Shown: one piece after another, positions 22,195-30,487 of the stretch
How positions within the stretch are numbered: position 1 is the first letter of the stretch
Layout: the number at the start of each line of letters is the position of its first letter
Assembly (NCBI RefSeq): GCF_029892155.1
Contig: NZ_JARZAG010000011.1
Span: 62,001 to 126,000 of the forward strand
DNA from: Kitasatospora sp. GAS204B
Lineage (GTDB): Bacteria > Actinomycetota > Actinomycetes > Streptomycetales > Streptomycetaceae
Length of the DNA: 64,000 bases
Direction: 5' to 3'
Made by a program: the position numbers and the translations under genes
Notes under the pieces: model-generated
Told to the model about the DNA's origin: nothing
The model's input: only the letters and a program-made list of their open reading frames with translations
Database searches by the model: none

Positions 22195-22566
22195 CTAGGA
22201 CGGTTGGCTGCTCCCGCTGACGAAGGTGTAGAGCTCTACGATGACGCCGTCCTTGCAGTGGGCGATGTCCATTCCGGTCGCGACGGGCGGTTGACCGGCA
22301 GGGCCGAACTGGAAGCCGAGGTGGCCGAGGTCGTCGTTGACGGAGACGGGGCCGTCGGGCCGGAAGACCCAGTCCGGGCTCTGCGCACGCAGCTCCGTGG
22401 CGCGCTGGGCGAGCGCCTCGCGGCCTCGGATCACGCGGTCGGGTTCGTGCCACACGACGTCCTGGGCGTAGGTCTGCGCGATGGCCGCGTTGCGGCGCTC
22501 GGGATCCGGTTCGTTGAAGACGTCGAGAAGGTTGCGGCGCATCAGGTCGGCGACGGAGCTGTTCAT
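22195..22566 (-). CDS. SnoaL-like/NTF2-fold protein
   Basis: A 123-residue protein of the SnoaL-like (NTF2 superfamily) group. It shows an N-terminal helix, the motif YAQDVVWHEPDRVIRG, and a closing strand GVIVELYTFV. Such proteins are cone-shaped dimers that act as cyclases, isomerases or binding proteins for small molecules. GAAGGA precedes the ATG at 22566. It is the last of four minus-strand genes in a redox cluster and lies 62 bases after the SDR gene, so probably shares its transcript. The ligand is unknown. Confidence 0.78.
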   Translation of the reverse strand: MNSSVADLMRRNLLDVFNEPDPERRNAAIAQTYAQDVVWHEPDRVIRGREALAQRATELRAQSPDWVFRPDGPVSVNDDLGHLGFQFGPAGQPPVATGMDIAHCKDGVIVELYTFVSGSSQPS

Positions 22567-22628
22567 GAGCGGTCCTTCGGGTCGGCTTGCAGGGTGAGTT
22601 GTGGCCCGGCTGGCAGAACCACCCGGGA

Positions 22629-23615
22629 TCAGTGCTGTTGGTCCTGCGAACGCGTCAGGGTTGCGGAGTGCGAAGAGCCGGAGGACCAGGGGCGGATGAG
22701 GTCGAGCGAGACCTGCCACAGGCGTGCGGCGTTGTCCTCGCCGAGCGCGTACGCGGCCACTCCGCGGCGAACACCGGGCTTGTTGGGGCCGGCCTCGTTG
22801 CAGTCCTCGAAGTAGCGGCCGCCGATGCCGTCGAGGAGGGGAGAGGCCGCCAGTAGGGCCGAGGTGGCCGCACCTTGCTCCTCGTTCTTCCAGGAGACGC
22901 CGGTGCTGTCGGTGGAGGCGTCGACCTGCGGGATGTGCCGCATGAGGCCTGTGGAAGGGATACGGCCGGGGTTGAGTGCGTTGGCGAAGATGCCGTCGCC
23001 GGCCCACCGCTTCGTCGCCTCGACGGCGAAGAGGACGTTGGCTGTCTTCGACTGGCCGTAGGCGACCCACTCGTTGTAGGGACGGTGGTCGAACATGATG
23101 TCGTCGAAGTCGACGTTGCCGCCGATGTGCCCGACGGAACTGACGGCCACGATGCGCGCCCCATGTGCGTTGGCGAGGGCGTCGTGCAGTCCTACGGCAA
23201 GTGCGAAGTGTCCGAGGTGGTTCGTGGCGAACTGCATCTCCCAGCCCTCCGCCGTGCGGTTCAGCGGCATGGCCATGACGCCGGCGTTGTTGACCAGGAT
23301 GTGCAGTGGCCCCTGCCATGCGGCCACGAACTGCCGGACGGACTCCTGGTCGGCGAGGTCGAGCCGTGCGACGTGGAGGTTCTGGTTGCCCGTGGTCGCC
23401 GCGATGTCGCTCCTGGCTTTCTCGCCGGCTTCGGTGTTGCGTACCGCGAGGGTGACTTCCGCGCCGACTGAGGCCAGTGCACGTGCCGTTTCGAGGCCCA
23501 GCCCGGATGAGCCGCCGGTGACGATGGCGCGCTTGCCCGTCAGGTCGACGCCGTTGACGACTTCCAGCGCGGTCGACTCTGCTCCGAACGGCGTGGTGAG
23601 CAGTGTGTGTGCCAT
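22629..23615 (-). CDS. Short-chain dehydrogenase/reductase
   Basis: A 328-residue SDR of the larger retinol-dehydrogenase/protochlorophyllide-reductase-like subgroup. The cofactor loop is TGGSSGLGLE, followed by LVNNAG, the catalytic Ser in VAVSSVGH and the YxxxK pair in YGQSKTAN. The longer C-terminus (GGRYFEDCNEA) is typical of this subgroup. NADPH use is likely from the basic residue downstream of the loop (RNTEAG). The ATG at 23615 follows AGGAGAG. It sits in a minus-strand redox cluster with an MDR reductase and a second SDR. Substrate unknown. Confidence 0.85.
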   Translation of the reverse strand: MAHTLLTTPFGAESTALEVVNGVDLTGKRAIVTGGSSGLGLETARALASVGAEVTLAVRNTEAGEKARSDIAATTGNQNLHVARLDLADQESVRQFVAAWQGPLHILVNNAGVMAMPLNRTAEGWEMQFATNHLGHFALAVGLHDALANAHGARIVAVSSVGHIGGNVDFDDIMFDHRPYNEWVAYGQSKTANVLFAVEATKRWAGDGIFANALNPGRIPSTGLMRHIPQVDASTDSTGVSWKNEEQGAATSALLAASPLLDGIGGRYFEDCNEAGPNKPGVRRGVAAYALGEDNAARLWQVSLDLIRPWSSGSSHSATLTRSQDQQH

Positions 23616-23776
23616 GGGGTGTTCTCTCCTGTCTCCATTGTCCGCACGCGAGCGGTGCGGCGATGAAGTCGGCTCACGGACGGCTTTGAGGCTGGCGCCC
23701 GCGTCGACCTCGGCGCGGGCGCAGTGGGGGCTGATCGCCAACCGTGTGGCGATGGCAGCGACGAGCGGGCCGGCGG

Positions 23777-24688
23777 TCACGAGACCGCGAGCACGGCCTT
23801 CCTGCGCAGGGTCCCGGCCTGCAGTTGCGCGTGAACGTCCGCGGCGTCCGCGAGCGGTCTGACGGTTCGGTCGCGCAGGATCAGATTGCCGTCGGCCAGT
23901 TGCTCCATCGCTTCCGTCAGCGCCGCCGGGATCTCAGCCGGGATCGGTCCGGAGAGAGTGGCGCCGAGCTGCTCGGCACTCGGATTGGTGAGCGTGATGA
24001 CGCGTCGGGGAGCGCTGGCAAGTCCAGCCGCTGTTTCCAGGTCACTGGCGCGCGCCGCGTCCATCACCGCGTCCACCTGTCCGACGGCCGAGCGCACTGC
24101 GTCGGCCATGTGCTCGCCGTACTCGACTGGGATCGCACCGAGGTTCTCGGCGACGCCGAAGTCATCGCGTCGGACCGCGGCGACGACCCGCACGCCGCGC
24201 GCGACGGCGAGCTGGGTGGCGATGGTGCCGACCGAACCGGTGCCACCGAGCATCAGCAGGGTCTCTCCCGGTGCTACTCGCAGCAGATTGAGCACGCGCA
24301 CCGCGGCTTCACCAGAAGCCGGCAATGCCGCCGCGGCGTCCCAGTCGACCGATGGCGGCTTGCGCACCCAGTAGTCGGCCAGTACGAGTTCGGCGTAGCC
24401 ACCGAGCCCGGGCAGGAAGACCGCGACCTCGTCACCGGTCGAGACATCGGTGACCGCGCTTCCGACGGCATCGACCACCCCTGCGGCCTCGAAGCCGAGC
24501 ACCGCGCCAGGCGATGCGGGGAAGACGTTGCGCAGGTGCCCGGACCTGATGGCCAGATCCGTGGGCCCGACACCGGCGAAGCGCACGGCCAGGCGGATTT
24601 GGGTCGGGCCGGGGTCGCCGACCTTGATGTCGCCGAGCTTGAGTACTTCGGGGGGCCCGAAATCGGTGAGCAGGACTGCCTGTGACAT
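23777..24688 (-). CDS. Zinc-free NADPH:quinone-type oxidoreductase (MDR family)
   Basis: A 303-residue medium-chain reductase of the quinone oxidoreductase group. It begins with MSQAVLLTDFGPPEVL, has PGAVLGFEAAGVV in the GroES-like domain and the dinucleotide loop GGTGSVGTIATQ. No zinc-ligand cysteines are present. The enzyme should transfer a hydride from NADPH to a quinone or enone. GGAGGAG precedes the ATG. The gene is in the middle of the four-gene redox cluster whose upstream end faces a MarR regulator. Confidence 0.85.
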   Translation of the reverse strand: MSQAVLLTDFGPPEVLKLGDIKVGDPGPTQIRLAVRFAGVGPTDLAIRSGHLRNVFPASPGAVLGFEAAGVVDAVGSAVTDVSTGDEVAVFLPGLGGYAELVLADYWVRKPPSVDWDAAAALPASGEAAVRVLNLLRVAPGETLLMLGGTGSVGTIATQLAVARGVRVVAAVRRDDFGVAENLGAIPVEYGEHMADAVRSAVGQVDAVMDAARASDLETAAGLASAPRRVITLTNPSAEQLGATLSGPIPAEIPAALTEAMEQLADGNLILRDRTVRPLADAADVHAQLQAGTLRRKAVLAVS

Positions 24689-24763
24689 GAGCTCCTCCTT
24701 CTGGAAGGTGGTGTCAGAACTGCGTAGGAGTGGTGCGGAGCGCGCGGGTGCCCGCGTGTGCGA

Positions 24764-25513
24764 CTACTGCTGTTCTTCGCCGCCGTCGGCGAAGAGTTCG
24801 CTGCCAGTGACGAAGCTGCTCTGGCCGGAGGCGAGAAACAGCACGGCGTTGGCGATCTCGTCGGGGCGGGCGACTCGCCCCAACGGCACTCCGCTGCCCA
24901 GCTGGGCGATGAGTCCGTCGGCCTGGGCCGCGTCGCCGGCCAGGCCGCGCAAGCCGGCGGTCTCGGTCGGGCCGGGCACGATCACGTTGACCCGTACGCT
25001 CCGGCCGGCCAGCTCCACCGCCCATGTCCGTCCGAACGATCGGATGGCGGCCTTGGTCGCGGCGTAGACGCCGAAGGCGGGGGTGCCGCTGGTGGCGGCG
25101 GTCGAGCCGGACAGGATGACCGAGGCGCCCTTGTTCAGCAGTGGCAGAGCCTTCTGCACGGTGAACACCGTGCCCCGGACGTTGACGGCGAAGGTCTGGT
25201 CGAAGTGCGCGGCGTCCAACTCTTCGAGCGTCGCGAACGACCCACCACCGGCGTTGGCGAACAGGACGTCCAAGCCGCGACCGCGTTGAGCGATCTTCGC
25301 GTAGACCGCATCGAGATCGGTCAGGTCGGACACGTCGCCGCGGACGCCGACCGCGCCGTGACCGATCGAAGTGACCGCCTGGTCGAGCTCGGCTTGGCGG
25401 CGGCCGGTGACGAACACGTGGGCGCCCTCCTCGGCGAAGCGCTGGGCCGTCGCGAGCCCGATCCCGGACGTGCCGCCGGTCACGAGGGCCGTCTTGCCTT
25501 CAAGCTGGTTCAT
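24764..25513 (-). CDS. Short-chain dehydrogenase/reductase next to a MarR regulator
   Basis: A 249-residue classical SDR. Motifs are TGGTSGIGLATAQ, NAGGG, the catalytic serine in VILSGSTAA, YAATKAA as YxxxK, and PGPTET. It is the first gene of the minus-strand redox cluster and diverges from the MarR gene over 89 bases containing a perfect palindrome. GAGGGAGG before the ATG at 25513 fixes the start; a longer frame has no ribosome site. Regulation by the divergent MarR protein is likely from arrangement, as in many electrophile- or antibiotic-responsive SDR genes. Confidence 0.87.
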   Translation of the reverse strand: MNQLEGKTALVTGGTSGIGLATAQRFAEEGAHVFVTGRRQAELDQAVTSIGHGAVGVRGDVSDLTDLDAVYAKIAQRGRGLDVLFANAGGGSFATLEELDAAHFDQTFAVNVRGTVFTVQKALPLLNKGASVILSGSTAATSGTPAFGVYAATKAAIRSFGRTWAVELAGRSVRVNVIVPGPTETAGLRGLAGDAAQADGLIAQLGSGVPLGRVARPDEIANAVLFLASGQSSFVTGSELFADGGEEQQ

Positions 25514-25537
25514 CGTCGTCCTCCCTCGGGGATTACG

Positions 25538-25547
25538 TGACATGTCA
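25538..25547. promoter_or_regulatory. Palindromic operator candidate for the MarR regulator
   Basis: TGACATGTCA, a perfect 10-bp palindrome, lies in the 89-base divergent region. On the minus strand it immediately follows TATGCT (25548-25553), a plausible -10 box for the SDR gene, so bound repressor would cover the transcription start. Confidence 0.5.
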
Positions 25548-25602
25548 AGCATAAGCCCGAGACGGATCGCAGTATTCCCGGCGCCACGCCGAGGGTGTGA
25601 GA

Positions 25603-26160
25603 ATGAGCAGACGAGCCGATGACGGCTGGACCGAGGAAGGCCTGCACGTGATGCCCCGCAAGCGGCCCGTACCCGAGCCCGTCACAGGATGGCTCGACGA
25701 GGAGCAACAACGGGCATGGCTGGCCTACATCAAGGTCCAGCTACGGCTGGTCTATGAGATGAACCGACAGCTACAGGCCGACAGCCGCATGTCCCTCGCC
25801 GACTGGGACGTGCTCACCGCGCTCGGCGCAAGCGAATCCGCGAGCCTGACCGTCACCGTCCTCGCCGCCCAGATCGGCTGGGAGAGAAGCCGGCTGTCCC
25901 ACCACGCGAAGCGGATGGCGAGCCGAGGACTGGTCGAACTCGCGACCGCCGACTCCGACCGGCGAGCCACCGAAGTCCGCCTGACCGCCGAGGGCCGCCT
26001 CACCCTGGAGCGAGCCGCTCCCGGTCATGTCGAACTGATCAAGCGGCTGTTCTTCGGTGGAATCCCCCGCGAACTGCTGGACCCGCTGAGCACCGCACTG
26101 GAATCCGTGTACACGAACCTCCTCACACACGGATCGCTCCCCCCACCGGACAACCTCTAG
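25603..26160 (+). CDS. MarR-family transcriptional regulator
   Basis: A 185-residue winged-helix dimeric repressor. The core matches MarR: MSLADWDVLTALGAS, LAAQIGWERSRLSHHAKRMA as the recognition region, and the wing RGLVELATADSDRRATEVRLT followed by TAEGRLTLE. It is divergent from the SDR/MDR cluster and probably represses it and itself. The start is ambiguous between ATG 25603 (after GAGG) and ATG 25651 (after GAAGG); the conserved domain begins well after both. The inducer is unknown. Confidence 0.85.
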   Translation: MSRRADDGWTEEGLHVMPRKRPVPEPVTGWLDEEQQRAWLAYIKVQLRLVYEMNRQLQADSRMSLADWDVLTALGASESASLTVTVLAAQIGWERSRLSHHAKRMASRGLVELATADSDRRATEVRLTAEGRLTLERAAPGHVELIKRLFFGGIPRELLDPLSTALESVYTNLLTHGSLPPPDNL

Positions 26161-26246
26161 TGTCGAGCTGGGCTCGGCCCTGCCCGGTCGCCGAGGGCAA
26201 GCAGTGCGACGACCGAGGTGGCTGAAACCGGTCGCCCGATCTTCCG

Positions 26247-27062
26247 TCAGCGCTGGGGGAGTTGACCGAGGTCGAACTCGGCGGTCACCGGCGCGTGGTC
26301 GGACCACCGCTCAGCATGGGTGGCGGCGCGCTCGACGCGGGCGGAGACGCAGGTGTCCGCAAGGTTCTGACTGGCCATCAGATAATCGATCCGCCAGCCG
26401 GAGTCGTTGTCGAACGCGCGCCCCCGGTAGGACCACCACGTGTACGGGCCGGCCTGGTCCGGGTGCTGGCGGCGGACCACGTCGACGTAGCCGGCCTCGT
26501 CCAGGACCTGGGTGAGCCAGGCGCGTTCCTCGGGGAGGAAGCCGGCGGCCTTCTGGTTGGCCTTCCAGTTCTTGAGGTCGGCTTCCTGGTGGGCGATGTT
26601 CCAGTCGCCGCAGACCACGACCTCGCGGCCCTCGGCGGCGGCGCGGGTGCGCAGGGCGGTGAGGTGGGTGAGGAACTCCGCCATGAAGCGTTCCTTCTCG
26701 TCCTGGCGCTCGGTGCCGACCTCGCCGGAGGGGAGGTAGAGGCTGGCGACGGTCAGGCCGGGGAGGTCGATTTCGAGGTATCTGCCCGAATTGTCGAATT
26801 CGGCGGACCCGAAGCCGATCTGGGACCGCTGCGGCTCGGCGCGCGACAGGATGGCGACGCCGGCCCTGCCCTTGGCGGCAGCGGGTGCCCAGAAGGCGTG
26901 CCAGCCGGGCAACTCGCGCAGCTCGGGCGGGAGTTGGCCGCTCTCGGCGCGGACCTCCTGGAGGCAGACGACATCCGCCTCGGTGGCCGCGAGCCACTCG
27001 ATGAAGCCCTTCTTCGCGGCGGCTCGAATCCCGTTGACGTTGGCAGTGGTTACGACGGTCAC
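26247..27062 (-). CDS. xthA: Exodeoxyribonuclease III
   Basis: A 271-residue class II AP endonuclease/3'-exonuclease of base-excision repair. Active-site motifs of the EEP family are all present: NVNGIRAA, LQEVRAE (metal-binding Glu), YLPSGE, GDWNIAH (Asp/Asn pair), WRIDYLMAS and SDHAPVTAEFD with the catalytic Asp-His. Length is normal for the family. GTG is the start at 27062. It is a single gene convergent with the MarR gene, divergent from the GntR region. Confidence 0.93.
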   Translation of the reverse strand: MTVVTTANVNGIRAAAKKGFIEWLAATEADVVCLQEVRAESGQLPPELRELPGWHAFWAPAAAKGRAGVAILSRAEPQRSQIGFGSAEFDNSGRYLEIDLPGLTVASLYLPSGEVGTERQDEKERFMAEFLTHLTALRTRAAAEGREVVVCGDWNIAHQEADLKNWKANQKAAGFLPEERAWLTQVLDEAGYVDVVRRQHPDQAGPYTWWSYRGRAFDNDSGWRIDYLMASQNLADTCVSARVERAATHAERWSDHAPVTAEFDLGQLPQR

Positions 27063-27098
27063 CCCGGCAGCCTACCCGGCTCGGGCGGCGGGGCCCGG

Positions 27099-27185
27099 TC
27101 AAGGCCCGCTCGCCGTCAAGGTCCTGTTCGCTGCCAGGGCCTGTTCGCCGGCAAGGTCCGTTCACTGGCAAGGCGTGTCATTGGT
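27099..27185. repeat. Five degenerate 16-18-bp tandem repeats
   Basis: The motif (C)AAGGnCCnGTTCGCnG recurs five times in tandem with small length changes, between xthA and the GntR gene. The array ends directly at the dre-like operator. It may be slippage-derived or hold weak binding sites. Confidence 0.5.
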
Positions 27186-27193
27186 CTTGACCA
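27182..27193. promoter_or_regulatory. dre-like operator of a DasR/HutC-type GntR regulator
   Basis: TGGTCTTGACCA is an inverted repeat differing at one position from the DasR-responsive-element core TGGTCTAGACCA. Its right half supplies TTGACC (27187-27192), a strong -35 box. With an 18-base spacer this is followed by TAGGGT (27211-27216) as -10. A bound repressor would block this promoter, which points toward the GntR gene. Confidence 0.6.
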
Positions 27194-27216
27194 TCTTCCG
27201 GCGAACCGCCTAGGGT
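27187..27216 (+). promoter_or_regulatory. Promoter of the GntR gene
   Basis: TTGACC, an 18-base spacer and TAGGGT match an actinobacterial housekeeping promoter. The predicted start near 27223 gives a leader of about 150 bases. The leader contains an 11-bp palindrome, CTTTAATAAAG (27233-27243), an AT-rich feature unusual here. Confidence 0.5.
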
Positions 27217-27371
27217 CACTTACTGCAAAGACCTTTAATAAAGAAGGACGGATAAAGCCCGCGCCCTCACCTGGCACGCCAGCCAGGCCCCGGCCGGGGT
27301 CCACCCCGGTCCTTCAGGATGCCGGCAGTCCCGTCCACAGCGGTCGACGGTCGGACAGGGTGGAGGACACG

Positions 27372-28130
27372 GTGGGGACAGCTCAGCTCGCGGCGGTACC
27401 GGAGCCGAAGTACTGGCACCTGCGCACGGTGCTGCTGCGCGCCATCGACTCGGAGTTCGCCACCGGTGCGGTGATCCCCAACGAGCGTGAGCTGTCCGCT
27501 CGATTCGGGGTCGCCCGGGCCACGCTGCGCCAGGCCCTGGACCAGCTGGAGCTGGAGGGGCGGCTGGTCCGCCGCCGTGGCATCGGCACCCTGGTCGCCG
27601 CGCCGCGGGTCGGCGTGCCGGTCAGCCGGCGCGAGGAGGGCGAGGCCTGGCAGGCCGTCGACTGCGCGAGCGCGCCGGCTGCCGACAAGCTCGCCCAGGC
27701 GCTCGGCATCCCGGCCGGCGCGCTGGTGCACACGGTGCGCCGGGTGCGGGTCGAGCAGGGGCAGACGGTCGCCACCGAGCGGCTGCACGTGCCGGACAGC
27801 GCGCTGGAGCAGGTCCCCGAGATCCGGCTGTCCGGCGCGGCGGCCTCGGCCGAGGATCAGGGCCGGGCGGTGCTGCGCCGGCTGGAGCGGCTGACCATGG
27901 ACGGCGAGTCGCGGGCCGTCGAGCTCGGCGTGGCCGAGGCCGAGGAGGCCGCGCTGCTGCTGCGCCCGCCGGGTACTCCGGTGCTGGTGGTCACCACCCA
28001 GTACGCCTCGGGCGGCCGGCTGGCGGCGCTCGCGGTCTCCACCTACCGGGCCGACACCTGCCGGCTGACCTTCGGTGAGACCGGCCTGGTGGAGGTCCTG
28101 CCGGCGGCGCCGGTCCGTACGGCGTCGTAG
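27372..28130 (+). CDS. GntR/HutC-family transcriptional regulator, DasR-like
   Basis: A 252-residue GntR regulator. The winged HTH spans residues 12-80: IPNERELSARFGVARATLRQALDQLELEGRLVRRRG (split by conserved positions), then GTLVA. A UTRA-type ligand domain follows, with EQGQTVATERLHVPDS and AVELGVAEAEEAALL. DasR of this subfamily binds amino-sugar phosphates. The GTG at 27372 follows GGAGGACACG; a GTG 12 bases upstream is possible. A near-perfect dre site overlaps its promoter, suggesting autoregulation or control by a DasR paralogue. A ROK protein, often a sugar-responsive regulator, is convergent next door. The effector is unproven. Confidence 0.83.
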   Translation: MGTAQLAAVPEPKYWHLRTVLLRAIDSEFATGAVIPNERELSARFGVARATLRQALDQLELEGRLVRRRGIGTLVAAPRVGVPVSRREEGEAWQAVDCASAPAADKLAQALGIPAGALVHTVRRVRVEQGQTVATERLHVPDSALEQVPEIRLSGAAASAEDQGRAVLRRLERLTMDGESRAVELGVAEAEEAALLLRPPGTPVLVVTTQYASGGRLAALAVSTYRADTCRLTFGETGLVEVLPAAPVRTAS

Positions 28131-28154
28131 CGTCGCCGCGCGCACCACAGACAT

Positions 28155-28196
28155 CACCGAGGCCCGGCACCGCAGCAGCGGCGCCGGGCCTCGGTG
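28155..28196. terminator. Bidirectional terminator between GntR and ROK genes
   Basis: A perfect 14-bp stem (CACCGAGGCCCGGC and complement) with a 14-base loop. It lies between two convergent genes, 24 bases after the GntR stop and 30 bases beyond the ROK stop. Confidence 0.75.
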
Positions 28197-28226
28197 CTGG
28201 GTCTCGCTGGCTCGATGCCTGGCCCG

Positions 28227-29384
28227 CTACCCCCGGCCGCCCGGCTGGTCCACCGCGAACAACTGCTCTTCGACCTGGTCCAGCGCCACCCGCAGCGCCC
28301 CCAGCGCCACCACGTCCTCGCCCAGCGTGGAGAGCGCCACCTCGGGCGCGCGCAGGCAGTAGAGCGCGAGTTGCTCGCGCAGCGGTTCCAGGACGTCGTC
28401 CAGCCCGGCCGCCCAGCCGCCGATCACCACCAGCTGCGGGTCGATCGCCAGCACCAGCGCCGCCACGTCGTGGACCAGGCGACGCAGGAAGCGGTCCATC
28501 GCGACCCGGGCCACCTCGTCGCCCTCCCGGGCCAGGGTGAGCACCCGGGCGACGGCCGCCTCGTCCAGCGGGTCCAGCGGCTTGCCGGTGGTGGAGAGCA
28601 GGCGTTCGGGGGTCGCCTCCTGGCCGAGCAGGTGCAGCGCGCCGATCTCACCGGCCGCGCCGCCGAAGCCGCGGTGCAGCCGGCCGTTGATCAGCGAGCC
28701 GGCCCCGGGGCTCAGGCCGGCCAGCACGAAGACCACGTCGCCCATGCCGACCGCCACACCCTGCCAGTGCTCGGCGATGGCGGCCAGGTTGGCGTCGTTC
28801 TCGATCAGCACGGGACAGCGGAACGAGCGGCGCAGCCGGGCGCCCAGGTCCAGGCCGGTCCAGCCGGGCATCGCGGTGCCCAGGCGCACCGAGCCGTCCC
28901 GGTCCACGATGCCGGGGCTGCCGACGCCCACCGCCCACAGGCTGTCCCGGGAGACGCCGGCCTTGCGCAGCACCTCGGCGACGGCGGTGCGGACGGCGCC
29001 CAGCCGCTCCTCGGCGTCCAGCGTCTCGTCGACCGGCCGGGCGTGGCTCTCCAGCTGGCGTCCGGTCAGGTCGGCGAGCACCACCCGGATCGCGTGCACC
29101 CCGATCTCGATGCCCAGCGTGTGCCCGGCCTCGGCACGGAACCGGAACCAGCGGGCGGGCCGGCCGCGCTGACGTCCGTTGTCCTGGGCCTGCTCCACCT
29201 CGGCGACCAGCCCGGATTCGACCAGGCCCTCGATCACGCCTTCGACGGTGGGCCGGGACAGCCCGGTCTCGCCGACCAGTTGGGTCAGGGTGACGGCCTG
29301 GCCGTCGCGCAGCGAGCGCAGGGTGACCGCGGCGTTGATCCGACGCAGCAGGGAGGAGTCCCCTCCGGTGAGCCGATCCGCCAA
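28227..29384 (-). CDS. ROK-family transcriptional regulator
   Basis: A 385-residue ROK protein of the NagC/XylR type. The N-terminal winged HTH (VTLTQLVGETGLSRPTVEGVIEGLVESGLV, in two parts) precedes a sugar-kinase-like fold. That fold has LGIEIGVHAIRVVLADLTG (phosphate-1-like), VGVGSPGIVD, ENDANLAAIAEH and GAAGEIGALH. The usual ROK zinc-binding CxCGxxGCxE motif near GEIGALHL is absent: the region reads GQEATPERLLS, so metal binding and kinase activity are doubtful. The start is TTG at 29384 with GGAAAGG upstream. It is likely a sugar-responsive repressor; neighbours do not reveal targets. Confidence 0.82.
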   Translation of the reverse strand: MADRLTGGDSSLLRRINAAVTLRSLRDGQAVTLTQLVGETGLSRPTVEGVIEGLVESGLVAEVEQAQDNGRQRGRPARWFRFRAEAGHTLGIEIGVHAIRVVLADLTGRQLESHARPVDETLDAEERLGAVRTAVAEVLRKAGVSRDSLWAVGVGSPGIVDRDGSVRLGTAMPGWTGLDLGARLRRSFRCPVLIENDANLAAIAEHWQGVAVGMGDVVFVLAGLSPGAGSLINGRLHRGFGGAAGEIGALHLLGQEATPERLLSTTGKPLDPLDEAAVARVLTLAREGDEVARVAMDRFLRRLVHDVAALVLAIDPQLVVIGGWAAGLDDVLEPLREQLALYCLRAPEVALSTLGEDVVALGALRVALDQVEEQLFAVDQPGGRG

Positions 29385-29719
29385 GACGCTGCCTTTCCGC
29401 GTTCGCGCGACTGCACTGGCGCGCGGTGACGAGTGCGCGAAGACGTCCGGTCGCCCCAGCGCACGGGCCGTCCGGCGGCGCCACCGCAGTGTGCCGCACG
29501 CCGGAGGGCGTCAGCCGGATCGTACCCGCGAGGCATCGCGCTCGCGAGCAAATGCGCAGCTCATGACCGGTTCGAGATCGAAAGTTGACCTACCGCTCGG
29601 CAGCGTGGCGGAACGGGCGGAACGGGCCTGCTCCGGGATGCGTCCGGTTGACGAGCGGTCAGGGTGGGCGGCCGCAGTGCACTAGGGTCTGCACTCCGGC
29701 GCGAGCACAGGAGTGCACC
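29385..29719. other. Divergent intergenic region, ROK gene and methyltransferase
   Basis: 335 bases with no supported gene. It must hold promoters for both divergent genes. I found no strong palindrome or clear -35/-10 pair. Confidence 0.35.
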
Positions 29720-30445
29720 ATGTCCGATCTCGTCACACCCCACAGCCAACTGGAGAGCGGGCAACTGGAGCGCGGGCAACCGGCGCGCGGGGGGACTGAA
29801 GCCCGCGCGGCGTTCGTGCGGGCGCAGACCCGGCTGGCGCCGGTGCCGTTCGTCCCGGAGATCAGCCTGCACCTGGCGGACGAGGCGATCGAGCTGTGGG
29901 AGCGGACCGAGGCGGAGCGCGGTGAGATCGGTCTGCCGCCGCCGTTCTGGGCCTTCGCCTGGGCGGGCGGCCTCGGGGTCGCCCGGTATGTCCTGGACCA
30001 TCCCGAACTGGTCGCCGGGCGGGCCGTGCTGGACCTGGCGGCGGGCTCGGGACTGGTCGGGGTGGCGGCGGCGCTGCGCGGTGCGGGCTCGGTGCGGGCC
30101 GCCGAGATCGACGTCTACGCGGTGGCGGCGATCGCGGTCAACGCGGCGGCCAACGAGGTGCGGATCACGGCCGAGTGCGCGGACCTGCTGGACGGCGACG
30201 GCGGGCCGGCCGAGGTGGTGCTGGCCGGCGACGTCTTCTACGAACGCGCGATGGCCGCCCGCTTCCTGCCGTTCCTGGAGCGCGCGCACGCCCGTGGCGC
30301 GCTGGTGCTGGTCGGCGACCCGGGGCGGGCCTATCTGCCGCGCGAGCGGTTCACGGCGCTCGCCGAGTACGACGTGCCGGTGCTGGCCGACCTGGAGGAC
30401 CGCGCGGTCAAGCGCACCACGGTGTGGCGGCTGTCCGGCAGCTGA
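29720..30445 (+). CDS. Class I methyltransferase, ETFB-lysine/PrmA-like
   Basis: A 241-residue methyltransferase of the NNT1/ETFB-KMT/PrmA-like group. Features are LPPPFWAFAWAGGLGVARYVLDHP (family entry motif, in parts), VLDLAAGSGLVGVAAALRGA for SAM binding, AAEIDVYAVAAIAVNAAANE, and VVLAGDVFYE, the post-I motif. Members methylate protein lysines or small molecules. The ATG at 29720 follows CAGGAG. The N-terminal 25 residues are a Gln/Glu low-complexity leader (ESGQLERGQPARGG). It precedes a GNAT gene by 42 bases, possibly in one transcript. Confidence 0.82.
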   Translation: MSDLVTPHSQLESGQLERGQPARGGTEARAAFVRAQTRLAPVPFVPEISLHLADEAIELWERTEAERGEIGLPPPFWAFAWAGGLGVARYVLDHPELVAGRAVLDLAAGSGLVGVAAALRGAGSVRAAEIDVYAVAAIAVNAAANEVRITAECADLLDGDGGPAEVVLAGDVFYERAMAARFLPFLERAHARGALVLVGDPGRAYLPRERFTALAEYDVPVLADLEDRAVKRTTVWRLSGS

Positions 30446-30487
30446 AATGCGCTGAAGCCGACCGTCGGCGACTGGTAGGACGAGTGG

